From Spodoptera frugiperda (lineage: Eukaryota; Arthropoda; Insecta; Lepidoptera; Noctuidae), in contig NC_064225.1 of assembly GCF_023101765.2 (NCBI RefSeq), forward strand, positions 4,836,001-4,900,000: a stretch of DNA of 64,000 bases, in the 5' to 3' direction. The notes beneath the pieces are model-generated. The model saw only the letters and a program-made list of their open reading frames with translations, was not told the DNA's origin and did not search any database. The position numbers were made by a program, and so were the translations under genes. Below are positions 1 to 11,285 of the stretch, piece after piece; position 1 is the stretch's first letter; every line of letters begins with the position of its first letter.

Positions 1-383
1 TACCTAAGTACCACAAAAAACCTCGATCCACACGTAAATTGTTACCTTAGTCCCTAGACAAAAGGTATCAGGATCTAGCCAAAGTTTGGTCGCATCACTA
101 AAGTCCGCAGGTTATTGTATGGGACGTCCCTATCTGCGGACACCGGCGGACATTATCCGCGCACCGGTGCGATATCCGCGCGACCGCCGTAATAAGAAGT
201 CAATATTAGTCGGGCGGGCGGATTTGTGCAGGGTTTTAGTATAGAGAGGGAGCTTTGGTTTTTAAATTGTTTTAAAGTGGAGGTTTTTGGGAATTGTGGT
301 GTCGAAGGTGTGTAAAATGTGGGTAATAGGTAAATTGCAACAAATGTGTAGAAATTGTTCTTTTTAGAATCACTAAGCATAGG

Positions 384-640
384 TAAGGTAGATGACTAAT
401 TTTTATTTTAAGCTCTGTCTCGTTGATTATTTTAAAATATTTGACACGTATTTTTTTAATTTCTTATAGAAACACTTTAGATCAAAAACGTTACTTCTAC
501 GTACATTTTATACGTAGAAATTATATGACACAAAATAAAAAAAATACGTATAATTTTTTTTTCATTTAGTTAATTACCTAACTGACGGACCAATTACATT
601 TTGATTTCCATACCCCGTCATCATTACTATTTTAAGTTTA
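384..640. mobile_element. MITE-like element, uninterrupted copy
   Basis: This starts with a GGTAGATGACTAATTTTTAT-like end and finishes with CATACCCCGTCATCATTACT. The same two ends flank a much longer interrupted version in the SLX4 intron (about 21968-23300). This copy therefore shows the element without the nested insertion. The outer termini are only imperfectly inverted, so the class is uncertain. Confidence 0.5.
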
Positions 641-1417
641 TTTTCTCTTCCCTTACTTTACTAGATTTATTCAAATTCCTCAAAAACAAAATCTCCGAAA
701 TCGCATTATCCCCACAACAAAAGCCAGTTCCACACAGGCGGCACAGCTCGAGGCACCCCGATAACAGGGCGAGTTTACACAGCACCAATTAGAGCGCCCC
801 CGCGGCGACCACGGTGTTTTCACTAACTAATTGTATCTACGCTACCATGTGCACGCTACCTAGTCTGTTTACAACGTCTCTTGTATACACAGCCTTATTT
901 CGTGTATCGCTAACATACACCATTATTAGCTAATTAATAAATCCGTGGGGAAAGATTTTGTGCTTTGTTTCTAATTGGGGGCTGTGGTTGTTAAGTTTGT
1001 GTGTAGACTAACTGTTTATGTATCTACTGTCTACCTACATAGGTCAAATTCAATAATTTTGACTTATGTATCACATCAACAGCCTATAAGTGGCCACTGA
1101 CCAAAAGCCTCTTCGGAGAAGGTTTGAGCATAAATTACCGATGACTCGACGAAATTCCGAAACTCGTAGGTAACATATAATTAGGTTAAAATAATGTTTT
1201 TTTTAAATTAACATATCTAATAAAATCACGTAAACCTGGTACATACCTCTATTTCAGAAAAGAAAAATAAAATTATTTTAATGAATTAATAGGTAATTAG
1301 GAACGTTACAAATTAAAAATTCAATACAGCTGACTTTGGTATCTTACTTAATCAACAAAATAAAAATAAGCAATGCATTAAAAAGCTGTTGTATTTTTGA
1401 CAATAACTTTTTAATGC

Positions 1418-1580
1418 TATAAGCCGGTAAAGGAGCAGACGGATCACTTGATAGTAAGCAATCGCCGCCGCCCATGGATAACCGAAACACTAGAGGCGTT
1501 ACAAGTGCGTTGCCGGCCTTTTGGGGGTTTGGAATTTAAGGGTTGTTGGGAAATCAGGGATTGGGTAATTGGTTTACTCT
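1418..1580 (+). repeat. Lep1-like dispersed repeat fragment
   Basis: It contains the typical moth repeat phrases 'GAGCAGACGGATCACTTGAT', 'CCCATGGATAACCGAAACAC' and 'GCGTTACAAGTGCGTTGCCG'. Copies recur at about 2835, 12500-12740, 24060-24270, 34636-34772 and, inverted, 44585-44765. Such repeats are usually regarded as non-autonomous Helitron-type (Lep1) elements. That class is from family knowledge; only the repetition is visible here. Confidence 0.65.
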
Positions 1581-2824
1581 TTTAACTAACGATTTAATAC
1601 AAACTAAAAATAATGCATTATTACTTATAATATAAATAGTTTTTCAACAAAGACTTTAATGTTTTTCGTGTGAGCTTAAAGCCAGGTGACGGTACAACTC
1701 GACCACTCGGTGTCTATTATCAACTAGACAAACAGACAAGCTAACTCATATTCTGTTCGAGTAAAGGTGTATTCATATTATACATAGGTTATGTGTTTTT
1801 TTGGGAAAGTCCAATTACAATAGATGAAATATCATCAAAGATAAACTCTCTCGTTATTCGAATTATATTACTTAATTTCTCCTGCACAAAATATGGGAGA
1901 TTTAGGTAATTACATTACGTATCGCCTTTTAAAATCCAAAATGTATATGCGTCTCATATAGATAATAGAGTAAATAGGTTTATGTAGTTATGTAGGTACA
2001 TAACTGCTTTGTGCCAGCGGCTTTGCCTGCGTTCCCATGAAAAAAAATCTATGTATTATTTCAGACCATTATCTATATCTGTTCCAAATTGTATCACGAT
2101 CCCATCAGTCGTTTTGTCGTAAAGCATCACAAACAAACATACAACCTTCGCATTAGAAGGATTTCAAGCACTATGCGTATGTCTATCCTATGCTAAATAC
2201 TCCAACATTGAAGTAAACCCTGTAGACAAGGAACTTGTGTGTCTCGGTCTAGTTAATTCTGTGTCGTATTGTGTCTAGGCCCCGTATAAAAATGTTTGGG
2301 AGCCCCCTTTGGGGGGCGAATTATGATATCCTTATTTTACCAAAGTTGCTGCTAATTTTTGAACGTATGCTTTATGGGGAAAAATGCAATTGATTACTTA
2401 TTTAGACTTTAGTAATTTCTGAAATTTTACAAAAAAAAAATGGGGAGTTTTTATTTTTACCTTACGCACGTTAGGGGCCCCTGTAGCCTATTAATTCTAG
2501 TAGATCAAACCACGACACAGTGTCTTGTCATACGTAGAAACCTAAACACTTACCTACCTATATTTATTTTTTTCTTAAACCATCTTCATTTTAACAGTCC
2601 AGCCAGTACAATACCCTTTAGAACTCGAAGTGCATTATATTTGTCATAGTTTAGTACCGACGGGCGGCGCTTTTACACTTTATCGGTGCGACAATATTTG
2701 CTCGCTCGCCCTTACAGTACACAAGGCATACCTTTGGAGAGCGGTTCTCAATCTTTCTGTGGTTTGGCCTACGTAAGTTCAATTAGGTATATTTTTAATA
2801 TTAGTCACTAAATTGATTTTTTAT

Positions 2825-2935
2825 GGAATATCTGATTCACTTGGGGCTGGGTCACATGATGGTAAGCATCAGTGCCATGTACACCCGCAACACCAGAGGA
2901 ATCACAGGTGCGTTGACGGCCTTTTTAAAAAAGAA
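2825..2935 (+). repeat. Diverged Lep1-like repeat fragment
   Basis: It shares 'GATGGTAAGCATCAGTGCC', 'ACACCCGCAACACCAGAGG' and 'GGTGCGTTGACGGCCTTTTT' with the other Lep1-like copies but is more diverged. A 117-codon open frame across it is a by-product of the repeat. Confidence 0.55.
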
Positions 2936-3550
2936 TACGCTATTTTCTTGAGGGTTGTATCGGATTCGGAAATACCATCGAGCGACAACTCATTCCACAT
3001 TTTTGCTCACTCAGGTCACTTGCTTGCTCAGCACTCGAGACGACACATATACACAATTATAATATTGTCACACCTGTCTTCACCTGAGATAGCAAAGTCT
3101 AGGGTTTTCAGTGAGTATTATACAGTCTTAAGTGCCTTAGGTAACACTTTTTATTGTTCTGTATAAAGTTCAAAAAATATTGAGAACCACCGACTTTCCG
3201 TCATTGCTTTTATAGTAATTTACAATATTTAGTTCTTTGTGGTTCCCGGTAAAGAATTATCTATCGGTGTTACTTACACCTGTCTATATCGTAAAAAGTT
3301 ATAAAATGTTTAGTACATATTATTAAGTAGGTATTGCTACACTATTTATCTACTATGTATGTAAAAAGAAAGTAGTTACCTAATGTTGACATTCCATAAA
3401 ACCTTAATATAATAAACGCTTTAAAAATATATAATACCGTATTTTAAGCAAAGATGCATTTACGTTATTATACCTTGAATAATTACAGAATACCGTGCAC
3501 CGATTCATACGTGATAAAAGTGAATTCATTTTATTCCCTTCAAGATTTGT

Positions 3551-3613
3551 AACGCCATCTGTTATTCAGTATACTAAACTATATGTATTTCATTACAAAT
3601 GACAGATGGCGTT
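3551..3613. repeat. Short inverted repeat, 12-bp perfect arms
   Basis: AACGCCATCTGT at 3551-3562 and its exact reverse complement ACAGATGGCGTT at 3602-3613 enclose a loop of about 39 bases. The related word ATAGATGGCGTT is found upstream of IMPACT copy 1 (about 25318) and, inverted, upstream of copy 3 (about 51303). It may be the end of a small mobile repeat. Confidence 0.5.
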
Positions 3614-5199
3614 AAATTCAACTATTCAAACGATTCAACTGTACATAGTTCGAACTTCGAAGCTATTACGTTGTCCTAAGAAAGAATAGGCTATTTAAAA
3701 ACTGGGCCTACAATAAAGAAAAGGTATTAATTTTTATAAAATTAAACAATAAACTTTCTCACTCACTTTAATTATCACAAAACAACAGCAAATAACAACA
3801 CAACAACATAACTAACCACCCGACAATGTATTTAAACGAGTACTTAAGTTAACGTTAAATTAACACTTATGTACATTTATTTACATTGGCAACATTCTTA
3901 GAGAAACGTCATTCATTAGACAAGGATGGAGATATCGAAGACATAAGTGAAAGAAAGCGACAAAACATGTGCTTACAATCTCTGACAAGTATTGTCTTAA
4001 ATGAGACAAAATTTCGCCTTTTTTACTGCTTAACGTTGCGCACACAGCTCATACTTATGAGCCCCGGTGTGATTTGAAATTAGTCGAATTTCTCGAACAG
4101 TTTATACGAGAATATAAGACATAAGTTTTATTCAATTTACTAGTTAAGTCTCACAGTAATTATTATACAAAATTATAGTTTTCTATATCTTCTTCAATAC
4201 CCACAATCCTATAGTCTAAAATACAACACGTATTTACACACACATTCTTAAAAGTACTGTGACAACATATTTAACCCACATCACGCCACGCTAAAAGCAT
4301 ATAATAAGTCATCATAGGTACATATGACAGATACAATTTTAGACTTTTGTTTTCGAACACCGAAAATCTCAATAATACTTCATCCGATGTAGTGTTTTGG
4401 TTACGTGGTGTAGTGTGGAGTAAGTATGTTTTCACCTCAATTCAAATATTCAAATCTCCAGTAATATCATATTATTACATGTTCGACACTTCAACCGTCA
4501 AACAAAAAACGATCCAATAGCCTTACACTTAAGGTTCTTTTAACCTAGAGATTTGAAAAGTTGTTAATATCCTACAAATTTTTAAGTTTCTCATTCCTTT
4601 ATCATTCTCTAAATCTTCTTTTTTCAACGCAATACTGTTTTGTTAAAAGCTGTTGTTAACAATCATACAAGTTCCACTTACACCCACTAGACGAGCAATG
4701 GCGCTAGTGTCGCTTTAGGTCTATCGTTTACAAATCAAAAATTAACATACGATGACGCTTTTAATTCACGGTAGAGGTGTATAAATGAAATGTAACATCT
4801 CACCATCATCTCATATCATCTCTTGTCGCCAGTTAAAAGCGTCTCATGTAACATAAAGGGAGCAAGTCACATACTGAGCCGAATTCCAGACATCGAAAGC
4901 CTAAAATCTTAGGGTCGGTTCATATCTGACGGAACATGCGTCGCGTATCATCAGTCGCGTAACGCCAGAACAGACAAATGTATAGAAAAACAATTGACCG
5001 TTCACACTCAACAAAATATTCGCGAGTCGGGAAAAGTAAGTAGTACCAGCACAGTATGTTCAACAAAACTTGATACTCCTAAAATACTGGATAAGGATGC
5101 TTGAAGGATATCAGCATCTATCTTCAATTTATTTAATAAACATGTACGAAATAAGAATAAAGTTAAATTGAACATAGCATAGGTACAGTATGGCAGAGG

Positions 5200-5668
5200 C
5201 ACATCGATAGCTTATGCTTTCATACTCTCTGAAATTTACGAAAACGAATTACAGGGTAGGCAGATGAAATTGCAATGGATTCCATCACATATTGGCATCA
5301 GAGGTAACGAGGAGGCTGACATGTTGGCGATACAAGCAGCAGTAGATGGAAAAGAGATTCTAATATTGCCAGATTACACTGAGTTGCTACCTAAATACAA
5401 AAAATATTGCCACACTATCTGGACTGAATATTTTAATGAGAGATCTCTGGAAAGAGGAATTTGGTATAAAACAATACAATGTGAGCCTCCTCGAGTACCA
5501 TGGCTCACTGATATGAATTTAAGTAGATCTTTGATTGTAACAGCATTTAGATTAAGATCAGGTCACGTTCCACTGAACAAGTTTGCACACATGATGAAGA
5601 GATCAGAGTCTCCAAATTGTGAGGTCTGCGGTGTAATTGAAGACGTATATCACCTATTGGTGGAATAA
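5200..5668 (+). pseudogene. LINE RNase H domain relic
   Basis: The open frame from 5264 (extendable upstream to about 5200) encodes 'WIPSHIGIRGNEEADMLA', the C-terminal RNase H signature of Jockey/I/R1-type non-LTR retrotransposons with the conserved His and Asp. Near its end is a cysteine-rich stretch, 'SPNCEVCGVIEDVYHLL', typical of the zinc-knuckle-like tail that follows RNase H in these elements. No RT or endonuclease precedes it, so this is a truncated relic of a degenerate copy. It lies just downstream of the MAT1 3' end. Confidence 0.8.
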
Positions 5669-5899
5669 ATTAGAAAAAAAAATAGGTGTAGTAAATTAAT
5701 GGCAGCTGCCAAATTAAATGCATCATATCGATTCCCACACAAAAAATCACAACTCTTACGCATGTGACTTGCCCATACCTAAAACGAAATAAAAATAACA
5801 GAAAACATTAATATCATCACCCTTAGACCCTTAGCACACTACCGCCATCTATCGATCTCAGTCTAGTACTATAACAGTATCGGCGTTGATCGCGTCTGG

Positions 5900-8557
5900 T
5901 CAACTGGCGTGATACAGGCCGGCCAACGCATCTTGTAAGGCACGTAGACACGGCAGTGTTGATTTGTAGCCACCAGCCTTCTCTGTTTCTGATTCAGCTC
6001 TGTGGGTAAAGAAATAAGGTTTAATTTGTTTTGTGGTTTAATTTATGAATTATATTTTTTAACTTCGTGAACTTAATTGATTGGGGTTTGAAGTAATCTA
6101 AAGTCTTTAACATTAACACAAAAACATTAGATAACCAAACACAAAATAATTACACGTACAATAATTATGGGTTATAGAAAACAAGGCCCTTTACTTAGCA
6201 ATCAGATTACAGAAAAAGTTAATCTATAAGCCCAAAAATTTTATACTTTTCCCAAACCTAAACTAGAACTCGAAGCCCCTTCATAGGTAACGCCACATCC
6301 TGTGTGAACGATCTATAAGCGAACGCGAGGCGGTGCGGACCAAGCCGATTGATCGCTCACCGCATCCCACGAGCGGTTGATCACGTATGCCACGTCAATA
6401 GATTTTGACAATTTGTTGTTTTCGCGCTGCACCGTATCGCCTTCGCGTCTAGATCGCTCACGCAAGACGTCGCGTAGTAATATTTTGCTGTCAATTTCTC
6501 AATGAGGCATTTAACACATTGAACGCCTTGGTGGTCACCGGTGACCATCGTTAGTGGAGAATTCGCCTTCAACAGTTTTCTATTGGCAGACTTACGCCCG
6601 AATACTGAAACGGTACTCAATTTAAAGTTGTACTTAAAAATCGTGCTATCCCTGTCTTTCATAAGGAATTTGTAGCTGCAGAACTATTCTTGAGAGCGTC
6701 TTAAAATTAAGTGACGTTTGAGTAGTAGTCCATTAAAGTAAAATAACACAATAAATACTAACCTGACATGCTTCAAATATCCACAAGCAACAATATCTTC
6801 AATGGAAGGTGGATCAGGCCCGCATCTGTCCGGCACGGCCAGTGGCTCGTACTTGTACAACGGACCTTCCTCAATGAGCGGCAACGTGGGTTGTGTCGAC
6901 ACTCGCGTGAATTTCACACCCGTTGAGAATTGTGTTACCTACGAAATGAAAATAAAAACGAAATGATAACTTACATGGTCTTACATGTGACAAAAAGTAA
7001 CATTATATAGTCGCTTTTTGATTAGCCGTTGGATGCAGGTCGCTTCCAAACCACCGATCTGGAAGTTGTTGACAAATAGTTAATGTTTGACTGCACGGTT
7101 GACGCTGTGGCTGGGCAACCAGCTGCCACATAACGTGTAGCAGGTTCGATTCACACAGCAAATCTTGGTGTGATCCACAAATTGTTGTTTCGGGTCTGAG
7201 GGTGATGTATATGTGAACTTGTATGTTTGTAAACGCACCCACGACATGGGAGAAAATCTTAGTGAGGGGCAATGTTTTTTTTTTAAAGAAATCTCTCACC
7301 TTTGGCACAACAGGAACCAACTCCTCTTGCTTATTAGCCTTATTCTGTGCGAATGTATTCAATATATCTTTGGCGTCACCCTCCGCAAACATGAGCTCAT
7401 CAATCAACGCTTCCTTTTCCCTAATCTTCTGTTTCTTTGCTTCCTGCTCAAGACGAGCGATCTCCGCTCTACGAAGTTCTTCCATCTGCTTTTCTATTTC
7501 TAAAATCTCTTCTAATTCTACTTCTTCTCTACCTGTAAGAGATAATTGGATGGTAAGTCTTTATCACAATAGAAAATTTACATAGTATTGTTTTACAGTT
7601 ATACAGTCTTAATTATCTTATTGGAAGTAAAGAATCAGAAGTTATTACTTCCAAATAAAATGTGTTGCGACTAGACATACAATTTGCTTGGCCAACTAAA
7701 CTAAAACAAACCTTAAACTTTAATTCAAGGTGGCTTAACTTTACACTTCAGTCTCTTACTGTGCTTTTTATTATATTAATTTTGACTTTTGAATGCTTAA
7801 TTTAAGTTAAAATGCCTCATTGGTCAAGTGGTTGCAAGTACGACACAGGGCAAGAGGTCTTGGATTCAATTCATGGGACGGACAAAGTATTACTAGGTCA
7901 TACAAAAATTTCTCTATAGTAGCACATAGTCTGGATAATAAAATGGAGTATAATATGGCAATAAGGTCACCCTTTATAACAAACATACCAATTTTAACTT
8001 TATTCTTCATTATAATATCTTTGTTATCCTTTTTGTACTGTTCTATCCGTTTATTGGTGCCGACTATATCTATATTATTAGTTAAATTATAGACAATAGT
8101 TTCTATTTCTTCTAAATAGTCATTGTATTCACGTAATGTGGCAAAGTCTTCCTCTTTTTTGTTAAAATCCTTTAGAACTCGTTTTCTGATGTCAATTTCT
8201 TTCTCTACCATGGGATCTTCGAATAGTTGGACTCTGAAATTACTTCGCCGTAATGGTACGTTGCAGTCTGGACAAGATCCTGAGCCTGGAATGAAATAAG
8301 TAATTGTTTGAGACTTGCAATCATGGTTAACTTGTAAGAAATATTTGTGAAGTGTAAAAAACGATATTGGAATATTTTATATAGTGTACTTAAGATAATA
8401 TGTGAAGTGATAGAGTAGTAAATCTCTGCTTACCTTTTAAAAACAACAAATCAACACAACTTTCGCACAAAGCATGGCCACATACGTTTACCATCAACTT
8501 CAGAGATGGATTTCTGTATTTCGTTGTTTTACAACGTGGACAGGCTTGGTCATCCAT
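5900..8557 (-). CDS. MNAT1: CDK-activating kinase assembly factor MAT1 (5 exons)
   Basis: MAT1 is the RING-finger subunit that assembles CDK7 with cyclin H and anchors this kinase to TFIIH for transcription and the cell cycle. Exons in transcript order are 8557-8434, 8285-7989, 7532-7300, 6938-6763 and 5999-5900. All have GT-AG borders and join in frame to 309 residues, the same length as the human protein. The start 'MDDQACPRCKTTKYRNPS' is almost invariant in the family. The C3HC4 RING ligands are Cys6, Cys9, Cys26, His28, Cys31, Cys34, Cys46 and Cys49. A glutamate-rich coiled coil follows ('EEVELEEILEIEKQMEEL'), then the hydrophobic C-terminal region. The last exon ('KAGGYKSTLPCLRALQDA') is separated by an intron of about 760 bases that holds repeat sequence. 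It is head-to-head with the MAIP1-like gene, 598 bases between start codons. Confidence 0.95.
6290..6662. repeat. Repeat-like sequence in MAT1 intron 4
   Basis: GC-richer than its surroundings, this contains the palindromic word GGTCACCGGTGACC, also found at the centre of the 14877-14900 palindrome. A 93-codon minus-strand open frame across it has no recognisable domain and is not joined to MAT1 exons by splice sites. A dispersed element is the most likely explanation. Confidence 0.4.
7195..7285 (-). repeat. Dispersed repeat fragment in MAT1 intron 3
   Basis: The phrase around 'CCACGACATGGGAGAAAATC' and 'GTGAGGGGCAATG' recurs at about 54525-54595 as 'CCACGACACAGGAGGAAATC' and 'GTGTGGGGCAATT'. 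Two diverged copies far apart mark an old mobile repeat. The class is not identifiable. Confidence 0.5.
7810..7925 (+). mobile_element. Degenerate tRNA-derived SINE
   Basis: 'ATGCCTCATTGGTCAAGTGG' and 'TGGATTCAATTCATGGGACG' match, with mutations, the better preserved SINE at 45088-45200 (A-box-like GGTCGAGTGG, B-box-like GGCTCGATTCC). It sits in MAT1 intron 2, opposite the gene's strand. Decay of the B box makes pol III activity unlikely. Confidence 0.65.
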
Positions 8558-9155
8558 GTTTGCCTTATTTTAAAACCCTGCACTCTACGAAAAAAGTATT
8601 TAGCTATTTGTAAAGTAAGTTTACAACATTTTCCGCCGAAAATCGAATAGAAAGCCGATTTTTTTACAATAGTTTGACATCTGCCACCTCCAGATGCCAA
8701 TTTGATTTGATAGTTGACAGTGACAGGTGCTTGGTTCAATAGATAATTAATATTTGTCTATGGCGGTAAATTTTATTGTTTCTAACTTGTGATAAAATTA
8801 ACAGATACATTTATATGCAAAAAATATAGTAGAAAAAGCATACAAACATTTATAATTTATCGCCGTTTTCAACTTCAATGTGTAGAATCTGTAAAGGAAA
8901 TCATAATGTTATTTATATTTTTTCTATGTTTTCTGTGTCAAAATTATGCCGGAAGTTACAGCCAATAGTATCAGTCCATTATATGTTATTCAGCCAATCA
9001 AAATTCAGTAGGTTAAAAAATTGCGACAAAACAAGTGACAGTTGATACAAAAACAAATAGTTTTGGTGATAATAGTAAAGTTAATATTTAAATGTTTTGG
9101 TTAACATTTTTACTCATTAAATAAATTAATTAACCAGTAACATATAGCAGAAAAT
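8558..9155. promoter_or_regulatory. Head-to-head promoter region, MAT1 / MAIP1-like
   Basis: 598 bases separate the divergent start codons of MAT1 (8557, minus) and the MAIP1-like gene (9156, plus). The stretch is AT-rich and holds no ORF or obvious repeat. Arrangement alone suggests a shared bidirectional promoter. No TATA box at a convincing position was identified for either gene. Confidence 0.5.
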
Positions 9156-11285
9156 ATGAATGTAGTTATAAGAAGGGTCTTGACGAGGCAATCTTTTAGA
9201 TTATGTGAAACATTGGCATGTAAAACTTTATCTAAACACATACCCATAACCTCAACATGTCCTGTTATACAATTACGGAATTACTGCCAGGGCCAGGAAC
9301 GTTTGGAAGCAGAAACTCGGAAATTACCGCAGCTCATGGAATTCCCGCCAGTCGTGTGGCCTTCATTCATCAAGTTCATAAAGAATTGGATGTTTGCAAA
9401 CTTCATTATCAGACCCTATTTTGACCAGGAATTCAGCTTGCATGAGTTCATTGAAGGATCAAAACATGCTGTTCAGGTATTTATGCTTATGTTTACTTAT
9501 TTAAAAAGTTATTTAAAGATCAGTACGCCCATTAATTGCTCTTATTACCATGATTTATTTTCTTCGCCCAATCATAATTTAAAATCGTACCTATCTCTGT
9601 TTTTACTCAGCTATTGTTATAAATAACTTCATAATTGAGTGACGTAAACAGTAAAAACAAGTAAACGATCTTTTAATCTTACTTATAAGAAAATAAAGAT
9701 TGAAAACAACATGTTGACTCACATTATGAAAATGAGTTTGCCAAAACTAAAAATAGTTTTGACTGCTTATTGCTAAAACATTAGTTCATTGTTAATGTTA
9801 CAAAATCTGAATTCTTATTGGTTTCCATTTTAAAAAATCACAATAGTAAGTCAAGTAGTAAAGAGGGTAGTAGTAGTAGTAGTAGTAGAAAAAACAATCC
9901 AATGACTCCTGTGGCCTGGTTGAGGCGAAGGGGAGTGACAGATTTTAACTGACTAATAACCACCCCATTCCTATTCCTGCTTCAAAACCAATACCCCTGT
10001 AGTAAAATTGGTCTAATTCTAATATCTTCCTCTATCCACACATTCTTATTATATATTTTTTATATATAATAAGAATATATTATATATTCATTATATTATA
10101 TTCTTTATGCTGTGTATAATACATTTAAAAAGTTATTTCCAATATGTGATAATTCACAAGCAACTAACATGTAATGTCAGGTTGTTTCAGAATGCCTACA
10201 AAAGAGTGATTTCAAGTCATTAGATGGCCTGGTAGATAAGGATGCTATCGCCGCACTAAAGTCTGCCATTTCAAAGCTCTCAGTCTCACAGCGGCAGTTG
10301 TTGGCTATTGAGAAGGAAGATATCTTTTATGCTTTCCCTTATCAGGTAAGAAACAACTTTTACCAAATAAAACCTAATCAAGATTCAATACTGACTTCTG
10401 ATTGGTCAATTGGAATCTAATTTGAATAAGATAAAATCCTATAAGACAATAGGTGCTTTAACACTTAATATTAACAATGTACAATCTTCCAATTCAATCC
10501 TGATTCAGAAGATCTCTGCTAAAGTTCTCATCTTCAGTTGTTCTTAGTGGCAGACTAAGAAGACTTTGTTCATCATTGATTGTCTTCCGACTGATGATGA
10601 CAAACAATACTAGGTAATATAGCAAATATCCGTATTTCCAGGTTGGTGTAATGTTTGATGATGCAGACAAGCGCTGGGTTGAAATAACAATGTGCTACCA
10701 TGTATTCAGAGGGCTCAGACATTTGAAGGATGCTGGCGATTTACCACCTATCACTATTGGGTATGTATCCACACACATATGCTATAGCATATATGCTATG
10801 CTATAGCTATGTATGCTATGCATATCATAGCATATATTGCTACTTATTTCATAATACCAAAACTATTTGCATAAACTAAGATAATGTTTTGTAAAGAAAT
10901 AAGAGCTTTTATCAGTAAAATGGTGGCAGATTGTAGCTTTGTTTATAGAAGTGTAAAAGAGAAAGGAGTATTTATTTTGGGGTATAATATGTAAACAAAA
11001 TTGTATTCAACTTGTATCTATCATGCACACTGTTGTGCAAGGTTTTAAGTTCTAATAATACTTAACTGACCAAATGTATTTGTGTAATAATAATAGGATA
11101 AGCAGAGATCCACAAAACCTCATTAATTTAATTCCTATTTATATTTCAGTGTGCAACCCGAATACCAAGACAAGATATTTATTCTAAACTACAGATTTAT
11201 AAGAGAATTCACTAAAGGAGTAGAAGACAGCTGGTGGATAAACATTGTGAATCATTTTCAGCCGCAGAATCTAATAAAGAAATAA
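9156..11285 (+). CDS. MAIP1: MAIP1-like mitochondrial matrix protein (4 exons)
   Basis: Exons 9156-9476, 10181-10345, 10642-10760 and 11150-11285 join in frame to 246 residues. The N-terminus ('MNVVIRRVLTRQSFRLCE') is rich in Arg and lacks acidic residues near the start, as in a mitochondrial targeting peptide. The body matches MAIP1 (C2orf47, a Tim44-like fold) in order and spacing: 'IRPYFDQEFSLHEFIEGSKH', the helix 'SDFKSLDGLVDKDAIAALK', and the end 'YRFIREFTKGVEDSWWI'. In vertebrates MAIP1 binds the m-AAA protease and helps EMRE mature. That role is inferred from the family. At the exon 2 acceptor two AG sites are possible (10180 and 10190); only the first keeps the frame open. Human MAIP1 is somewhat longer at the N-terminus. 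Confidence 0.85.
9866..9892. repeat. Trinucleotide microsatellite (AGT)n
   Basis: About eight tandem GTA/AGT units lie in MAIP1-like intron 1. They are short and have no coding effect. Confidence 0.85.
10045..10112. repeat. AT-rich palindromic tract
   Basis: TTCTTATTATATA followed closely by TATATAATAAGAA gives near-perfect inverted arms at the start of an AT tract in MAIP1-like intron 1. It could extrude as a cruciform; no function is evident. Confidence 0.6.
10770..10837. repeat. ATGCTATAGCAT-type palindromic tandem tract
   Basis: Overlapping variants of ATGCTATAGCAT repeat for about 65 bases in MAIP1-like intron 3. Each unit is self-complementary, so many alternative hairpins are possible. 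It behaves like an impure microsatellite. Confidence 0.65.

Larger units (their letters stand above)
1..5199. other. Gene-free, repeat-bearing intergenic stretch
   Basis: No ORF here has recognisable protein similarity, and the short open frames look like chance. The stretch contains a MITE-like element (384-640), two Lep1-like repeat fragments (about 1418-1580 and 2825-2935) and a short inverted repeat (3551-3613), each listed separately. The remainder is AT-rich sequence in which I see nothing further. Confidence 0.7.

Noticed and set aside
6381..6662. 93-codon minus-strand ORF as a missing MAT1 exon
   Set aside because: It does not resemble MAT1. The real last exon (5999-5900) completes the family length exactly.
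10181..10190. Alternative acceptor at 10190 for MAIP1-like exon 2
   Set aside because: It shifts the frame and meets a stop within about 11 codons.
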